The notes beneath the pieces are model-generated. The model was not told the origin of the DNA. It did not search any database and worked only from the letters and a program-made list of their open reading frames with translations. The position numbers and the translations under genes are program-made. Shown here piece after piece: positions 55,701 to 64,000 of a DNA stretch of 64,000 nt; the stretch's first letter is position 1; each line of letters starts with the position of its first letter. The stretch is from Atherinomorus stipes (taxonomy: Eukaryota > Chordata > Actinopteri > Atheriniformes > Atherinidae): positions 62,001-126,000 of the forward strand of contig JALJCO010000063.1 of NCBI GenBank assembly GCA_023101725.1, written 5' to 3'.

Positions 55701-58700
55701 CGTGTTACTACACGATATTAAACATGGCGCTGGAACTACTTCTACATACGTATTACTACACGATATTAAACATGGCGCTGGAGCTACTTCTACAGACGTA
55801 TTACTACACGATATTAAACATGGCGCTGGAGCTACTTCTACAGACGTATTACTACACGAAAATAAACATGGCGCAGGAGCTAGTTCTACAGACGTATTAC
55901 TACACGATATTAAACATGGCGCTGGAGCTACTTCTACAGACGTATTACTACACGATATTAAACATCGCGCTGGAACTACTTCTACAGACGTATTACTACA
56001 CGATATTAAACATGGCGCTGGAGCTACTTCTACAGACGTATTACTACACGATATTAAACATGGTGCTGGAGCTACTTCTACAGACGTATTACTACACGAT
56101 ATTAAACATGGCGCTGGAGCTACTTCTACAGACGTATTACTACACGATATTAAACATCGCGATGGAACTACTTCTACAGACGTATTACTACACGATATTA
56201 AACATGGCGCTGGAGCTACTTCTACAGACGTATTACTACACGATAATAAACATGGCGCTGGAGCTACTTCTACAGACGTATTACTACACGATATTAAACA
56301 TGGCGCTGGAGCTACTTCTACAGACGTATTACTACACGATAATAAACATGGCGCTGGAGCTACTTCTACAGACGTATTACTACACGATAATAAACATGGC
56401 GCTGGAGCTACTTCTACAGACGTGTTACTACACGATAATAAACATGGCGCTGGAGCTACTTCTACAGACGTATTACTACACGATATTAAACATGGTGCTG
56501 GAGCTACTTCTACAGACGTATTACTACACGATATTAAACATGGCGCTGGAGCTGCTTCTACAGACGTATTACTACACGATATTAAACATGGCGCTGGAGC
56601 TACTTCTACAGACGTATTACTACACGATATTAAACATGGTGCTGGAGCTACTTCTACAGACGTATTACTACACGATATTAAACATGGCGCTGGAGCTACT
56701 TCTACAGACGTATTACTACACGATATTAAACATGGCGCTGGAGCTACTTCTACAGACGTATTACTACACGATATTAAACATGGCGCTGGAGCTACTTCTA
56801 CAGACGTATTACTACACGATATTAAACATCGCGCTGGAGCTACTTCTACAGACGTATTACTACACGATATTAAACATCGCGCTGGAGCTACTTCTACAGA
56901 CGTATTACTACACGATGTTAAACATCGCGCTGGAACTACTTCTACAGACGTATTACTACACGATATTAAACATGGCGCTGGAGCTACTTCTACAGACGTA
57001 TTACTACACGATATTAAACATGGCGCTGGAGCTACTTCTACAGACGTATTACTACACGATATTAAACATCGCGCTGGAACTACTTCTACAGACGTATTAC
57101 TACACGATATTAAACATCGCGCTGGAACTACTTCTACAGACGTATTACTACACGATATTAAACATGGCGCTGGAGCTTCTTCTACAGACGTATTACTACA
57201 CGATATTAAACATCGCACTGGAACTACTTCTACAGACGTATTACTACACGATATTAAACATGGCGCTGGAAATACTTCTACAGACGTATTACTACACGAT
57301 ATTAAACATGGCGCTGGAGCTACTTCTACAGACGTGTTACTACACGATAATAAACATGGCGCTGGAGCTACTTCTACAGACGTATTACTACACGATATTA
57401 AACATGGCGCTGGAGCTACTTCTACAGACGTATGACTACACGATATTAAACATGGCGCTGGAGCTACTTCTACAGACGTATTACTACACGATATTAAACA
57501 TCGCGCTGGAGCTTCTTCTACAGACGTGTTACTACACGATATTAAACATGGCGCTGGAGCTACTTCTACAGACGTATTACTACACGATATTAAACATGGC
57601 GCTGGAACTACTTCTACAGACGCATTACTACACGATGTTAAACATCGCGCTGGAGCTACTTCTACAGACGTATTACTACACGATATTAAACATGGCGCTG
57701 GAGCTACTTCTACAGACGTGTTACTACACGATAATAAACATGGCGCTGGAGCTACTTCTACAGACGTATTACTACACGATATTAAACATGGCGCTGGAGC
57801 TACTTCTACAGACGTATTACTACACGATATTAAACATGCCGCTGGAACTACTTCTACAGACGCATTACTACACGATGTTAAACATCGCGCTGGAGCTACT
57901 TCTACAGACGTATTACTACACGATATTAAACATGGCGCTGGAGCTACTTCTACAGACGTGTTACTACACGATAATAAACATGGCGCTGGAGCTACTTCTA
58001 CAGACGTATTACTACACGATATTAAACATGGCGCTGGAACTACTTCTACAGACGTATTACTACACGATATTACACATCGCGCTGGAGCTTCTTCTACAGA
58101 CGTGTTACTACACGATATTAAACATGGCGCTGGAGCTACTTCTACAGACGTATTACTACACGATATTAAACATGGCGCTGGAGCTACTTCTACAGACGTA
58201 TTACTACACGATATTAAACATGGCGCTGGAACTACTTCTACAGACGTATTACTACACGATATTAAACATGGCGCTGGAGCTACTTCTACAGACGTATTAC
58301 TACACGATATTAAACATCGCGATGGAACTACTTCTACAGACGTATTACTACACGATATTAAACATGGCGCTGGAGCTACTTCTACAGACGTATTACTACA
58401 CGATATTAAACATCGCGCTGGAGCTTCTTCTACAGACGTGTTACTACACGATATTAAACATGGCGCTGGAGCTACTTCTACAGACGTATTACTACACGAT
58501 ATTAAACATGGCGCTGGAGCTACTTCTACAGACGTATTACTACACGATATTAAACATGGCGCTGGAACTACTTCTACAGACGTATTACTACACGATATTA
58601 AACATGGCGCTGGAGCTACTTCTACAGACGTATTACTACACGATATTAAACATCGCGATGGAACTACTTCTACAGACGTATTACTACACGATATTAAACA

Positions 58701-61700
58701 TGGCGCTGGAGCTACTTCTACAGACGTATTACTACACGATAATAAACATGGCGCTGGAGCTACTTCTACAGACGTATTACTACACGATATTAAACATGGC
58801 GCTGGAGCTACTTCTACAGACGTATTACTACACGATAATAAACATGGCGCTGGAGCTACTTCTACAGACGTGTTACTACACGATAATAAACATGGCGCTG
58901 GAGCTACTTCTACAGACGTGTTACTACACGATAATAAACATGGCGCTGGAGCTACTTCTACAGACGTATTACTACACGATATTAAACATGGTGCTGGAGC
59001 TACTTCTACAGACGTATTACTACACGATATTAAACATGGCGCTGGAGCTACTTCTACAGACGTATTACTACACGATATTAAACATGGCGCTGGAGCTACT
59101 TCTACAGACGTGTTACTACACGATAATAAACATGGCGCTGGAGCTACTTCTACAGACGTATTACTACACGATATTAAACATGGCGCTGGAGCTACTTCTA
59201 AAGACGTATGACTACACGATATTAAACATGGCGCTGGAGCTACTTCTACAGACGTATTACTACACGATATTAAACATCGCGCTGGAGCTTCTTCTACAGA
59301 CGTGTTACTACACGATATTAAACATGGCGCTGGAGCTACTTCTACAGATGTATTACTACACGATATTAAACATGGCGCTGGAACTACTTCTACAGACGCA
59401 TTACTACACGATGTTAAACATCGCGCTGGAGCTACTTCTACAGACGTGTTACTACACGATATTAAACATGGCGCTGGAGCTACTTCTACAGACGTATTAC
59501 TACACGATATTAAACATGGCGCTGGAGCTACTTCTACAGACGTATTACTACACGATATTAAACATCGCGCTGGAGCTTTTTCTACAGACGTGTTACTACA
59601 CGATATTAAACATGGCGCTGGAGCTACTTCTACAGACGTATTACTACACGATATTAAACATGGCGCTGGAGCTACTTCTACAGACGTATTACTACACGAT
59701 ATTAAACATGGCGCTGGAACTACTTCTACAGACGTATTACTACACGATATTAAACATGGCGCTGGAGCTACTTCTACAGACGTATTATTACACGATATTA
59801 AACATGGCGCTGGAGCTACTTCTACAGACGTATTACTACACGATATTAAACATCGCGCTGGAGCTTCTTCTACAGACGTGTTACTACACGATATTAAACA
59901 TGGCGCTGGAGCTACTTCTACAGACGTATTACTACACGATATTAAACATGGCGCTGGAACTACTTCTACAGACGCATTACTACACGATGTTAAACATCGC
60001 GCTGGAGCTACTTCTACAGACGTATTACTACACGATATTAAACATGGCGCTGGAGCTACTTCTACAGACGTGTTACTACACGATAATAAACATGGCGCTG
60101 GAGCTACTTCTACAGACGTATTACTACACGATATTAAACATGGCGCTGGAGCTACTTCTACAGACGTATTACTACACGATATTAAACATGGCGCTGGAAC
60201 TACTTCTACAGACGCATTACTACACGATGTTAAACATCGCGCTGGAGCTACTTCTACAGACGTATTACTACACGATATTAAACATGGCGCTGGAGCTACT
60301 TCTACAGACGTGTTACTACACGATAATAAACATGGCGCTGGAGCTACTTCTACAGACGTATTACTACACGATATTAAACATGGCGCTGGAACTACTTCTA
60401 CAGACGTATTACTACACGATATTACACATCGCGCTGGAGCTTCTTCTACAGACGTGTTACTACACGATATTAAACATGGCGCTGGAGCTACTTCTACAGA
60501 CGTATTACTACACGATATTAAACATGGCGCTGGAGCTACTTCTACAGACGTATTACTACACGATATTAAACATGGCGCTGGAACTACTTCTACAGACGTA
60601 TTACTACACGATATTAAACATGGCGCTGGAGCTACTTCTACAGACGTATTACTACACGATATTAAACATCGCGATGGAACTACTTCTACAGACGTATTAC
60701 TACACGATATTAAACATGGCGCTGGAGCTACTTCTACAGACGTATTACTACACGATATTAAACATCGCGCTGGAGCTTCTTCTACAGACGTGTTACTACA
60801 CGATATTAAACATGGCGCTGGAGCTACTTCTACAGACGTATTACTACACGATATTAAACATGGCGCTGGAGCTACTTCTACAGACGTATTACTACACGAT
60901 ATTAAACATGGCGCTGGAACTACTTCTACAGACGTATTACTACACGATATTAAACATGGCGCTGGAGCTACTTCTACAGACGTATTACTACACGATATTA
61001 AACATCGCGATGGAACTACTTCTACAGACGTATTACTACACGATATTAAACATGGCGCTGGAGCTACTTCTACAGACGTATTACTACACGATAATAAACA
61101 TGGCGCTGGAGCTACTTCTACAGACGTATTACTACACGATATTAAACATGGCGCTGGAGCTACTTCTACAGACGTATTACTACACGATAATAAACATGGC
61201 GCTGGAGCTACTTCTACAGACGTGTTACTACACGATAATAAACATGGCGCTGGAGCTACTTCTACAGACGTGTTACTACACGATAATAAACATGGCGCTG
61301 GAGCTACTTCTACAGACGTATTACTACACGATATTAAACATGGTGCTGGAGCTACTTCTACAGACGTATTACTACACGATATTAAACATGGCGCTGGAGC
61401 TACTTCTACAGACGTATTACTACACGATATTAAACATGGCGCTGGAGCTACTTCTACAGACGTGTTACTACACGATAATAAACATGGCGCTGGAGCTACT
61501 TCTACAGACGTATTACTACACGATATTAAACATGGCGCTGGAGCTACTTCTAAAGACGTATGACTACACGATATTAAACATGGCGCTGGAGCTACTTCTA
61601 CAGACGTATTACTACACGATATTAAACATCGCGCTGGAGCTTCTTCTACAGACGTGTTACTACACGATATTAAACATGGCGCTGGAGCTACTTCTACAGA

Positions 61701-64000
61701 TGTATTACTACACGATATTAAACATGGCGCTGGAACTACTTCTACAGACGCATTACTACACGATGTTAAACATCGCGCTGGAGCTACTTCTACAGACGTG
61801 TTACTACACGATATTAAACATGGCGCTGGAGCTACTTCTACAGACGTATTACTACACGATATTAAACATGGCGCTGGAGCTACTTCTACAGACGTATTAC
61901 TACACGATATTAAACATCGCGCTGGAGCTTCTTCTACAGACGTGTTACTACACGATATTAAACATGGCGCTGGAGCTACTTCTACAGACGTATTACTACA
62001 CGATATTAAACATGGCGCTGGAGCTACTTCTACAGACGTATTACTACACGATATTAAACATGGCGCTGGAACTACTTCTACAGACGTATTACTACACGAT
62101 ATTAAACATGGCGCTGGAGCTACTTCTACAGACGTATTATTACACGATATTAAACATGGCGCTGGAGCTACTTCTACAGACGTATTACTACACGATATTA
62201 AACATCGCGCTGGAGCTTCTTCTACAGACGTGTTACTACACGATATTAAACATGGCGCTGGAGCTACTTCTACAGACGTATTACTACACGATATTAAACA
62301 TGGCGCTGGAACTACTTCTACAGACGCATTACTACACGATGTTAAACATCGCGCTGGAGCTACTTCTACAGACGTATTACTACACGATATTAAACATGGC
62401 GCTGGAGCTACTTCTACAGACGTGTTACTACACGATAATAAACATGGCGCTGGAGCTACTTCTACAGACGTATTACTACACGATATTAAACATGGCGCTG
62501 GAGCTACTTCTACAGACGTATTACTACACGATAATAAACATGGCGCTGGAACTACTTCTACAGACGTATTACTACACGATATTAAACATGGCGCTGGAGC
62601 TACTTCTACAGACGTATTACTACACGGTATTAAACATGGCGCTGGAGCTTCTTCTACAGACGTGTTACTACACGATATTAAACATGGCGCTGGAACTACT
62701 TCTACAGACGTATTACTACACGATATTAAACATGGCGCTGGAGCTACTTCTACAGACGTATTACTACACGATATTAAACATGGCGCTGGAGCTACTTCTA
62801 CAGACGTATTACTACACGAAAATAAACATGGCGCTGGAGCTACTTCTACAGACATATTACTACACGATATTAAACATGGCGCTGGAGCTACTTCTACAGA
62901 CGTATTACTACACGATATTAAACTTGGCGCTGGAGCTACTTCTACAGACGTATTACTACACGATATTAAACATGGCGCTGGAGCTACTTCTACAGACGTA
63001 TTACTACACGATATCAAACATGGTGCTGGAGCTACTTCTACAGACGTATTACTACACGATATCAAACATGGCGCTGGAGCTACTTCTACAGACGTATTAC
63101 TACACGATATTAAACATCGCGATGGAACTACTTCTACAGACGTATTACTACACGATATTAAACATGGCGCTGGAGCTACTTCTACAGACGTATTACTACA
63201 CGATATTAAACATGGCGCTGGAGCTACTTCTACAGACGTATTACTACACGATATTAAACATGGCGCTGGAACTACTTCTACAGACGTATTACTACACGAT
63301 ATTAAACATGGCGCTGGAGCTACTTCTACAGACGTATTACTACACGATAATAAACATGGCGCTGGAGCTACTTCTACAGACGTATTACTACACGATATTA
63401 AACATGGCGCTGGAGCTACTTCTACAGACGTATTACTACACGATATTAAACATGGCGCTGGAGCTACTTCTACAGACGTATTACTACACGATATTAAACA
63501 TGGCGCTGGAGCTACTTCTACAGACGTATTACTACACGATATTAAACATCGCGCTGGAGCTACTTCTACAGACGTATTACTACACGATAATAAACATCGC
63601 GCTGGAGCTTCTTCTACAGACGTGTTACTACACGATATTAAACATGGCGCTGGAGCTTCTTCTACAGACGTGTTACTACACGATATTAAACATGGCGCTG
63701 GAGCTACTTCTACAGACGTGTTACTACACGATATTAAACATCGCGCTGGAACTACTTCTACAGACGCATTACTACACGATATTAAACATGGCGCTGGAAC
63801 TACTTCTACAGACGCATTACTACACGATATTAAACATGGCGCTGGAGCTACTTCTACAGACGTATTACTACACGATGTTAAACATCGCGCTGGAACTACT
63901 TCTACAGACGTATTACTACACGATATTAAACATGGCGCTGGAGCTACTTCTACAGACGTATTACTACACGATATTAAACATGGCGCTGGAGCTACTTCTA
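52725..64000. repeat. 48-bp satellite, about 235 monomers, runs off the right edge
   Basis: Monomer GCGCTGGAGCTACTTCTACA plus GACGTATTACTACACGATAT plus TAAACATG. The left-most monomer (52725-52770) is degenerate; the rest is very uniform. A limited set of variants recurs: GAGCT/GAACT, ATATT/ATAAT, GTATT/GTGTT/GCATT, CATGGC/CATCGC, GCTGG/GATGG, GCTACTT/GCTTCTT. With 48 divisible by three, ORFs of 491-897 codons (+) and 2,979 codons (minus, 54126-63065) appear. Most variants are non-synonymous in those frames, so I treat them as non-coding. Confidence 0.97.
57520..62400. repeat. Higher-order repeat: 49 monomers (2,352 bp), two copies and the start of a third
   Basis: Rare variants recur exactly 2,352 bp apart: TTACACATCGC at 58071 and 60423; TCTAAAGACGTATGA at about 59200 and 61552; ACAGATG at 59349 and 61701; GTATTATTAC at about 59786 and 62138; GACGCATTAC at 57619, 59971 and 62323, at 57859 and 60211, and at 59395 and 61747. 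Private differences are few (AAACATGCC at 57834; GCTTTTTC near 59576). Confidence 0.88.

Overview
This is teleost fish nuclear DNA. It carries one recognisable host gene whose exons are scattered through a repeat-dense locus. Evidence for a fish: GT-AG introns, Tc1/mariner elements with TA target sites, a Rex3-type (RTE) LINE, L2/CR1-group LINEs with DDTQIY or DDLQIY reverse-transcriptase motifs, hAT elements with 8-bp target duplications, and many minisatellites. I see no prokaryotic genes, CRISPR arrays or viral genomes.

The host gene is a canopy-family gene on the + strand, most like cnpy1. Five coding exons (4458-4551, 12362-12477, 43069-43281, 47976-48069, 48160-48200) join with matching phases into a 185-residue protein. 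It has a signal peptide, the six-cysteine saposin-like canopy pattern and a C-terminal KEEL, which is a KDEL-like ER retrieval signal. A poly(A) signal lies at 48284. Introns are 7.8 kb, 30.6 kb, 4.7 kb and 90 bp.

Layout. 1-928: 32-bp minisatellite. 988-3507: foldback region built on CGTTATAACG palindromes. 3846-4172: small non-autonomous element. Intron 1 (4552-12361): hAT-like element, a minus-strand Rex3 copy and a 19-bp minisatellite. Intron 2 (12478-43068): an L2-type LINE broken by three nested elements, a second LINE, a series of minisatellites and satellites (19, 52, 31, 13/39, 37 and 19 bp units), a foldback element, two Tc1 elements, and one GC-rich non-repetitive block at about 33.0-33.6 kb that may be regulatory. 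Intron 3 (43282-47975): short minisatellites, a repeat-associated membrane-type ORF and a hAT element with a LINE inside it. Downstream: a 3.5-kb element with long inverted ends that themselves contain minisatellites, then a 48-bp satellite from 52.73 kb to the window edge. That satellite has a 49-monomer (2,352-bp) higher-order period.

I do not find a new gene system. The unusual content is structural: tandem arrays that appear to have started inside transposon sequence (Rex3, a LINE coding region, a Tc1-like element), long foldbacks, and a satellite whose very long ORFs look like by-products of a monomer length divisible by three.
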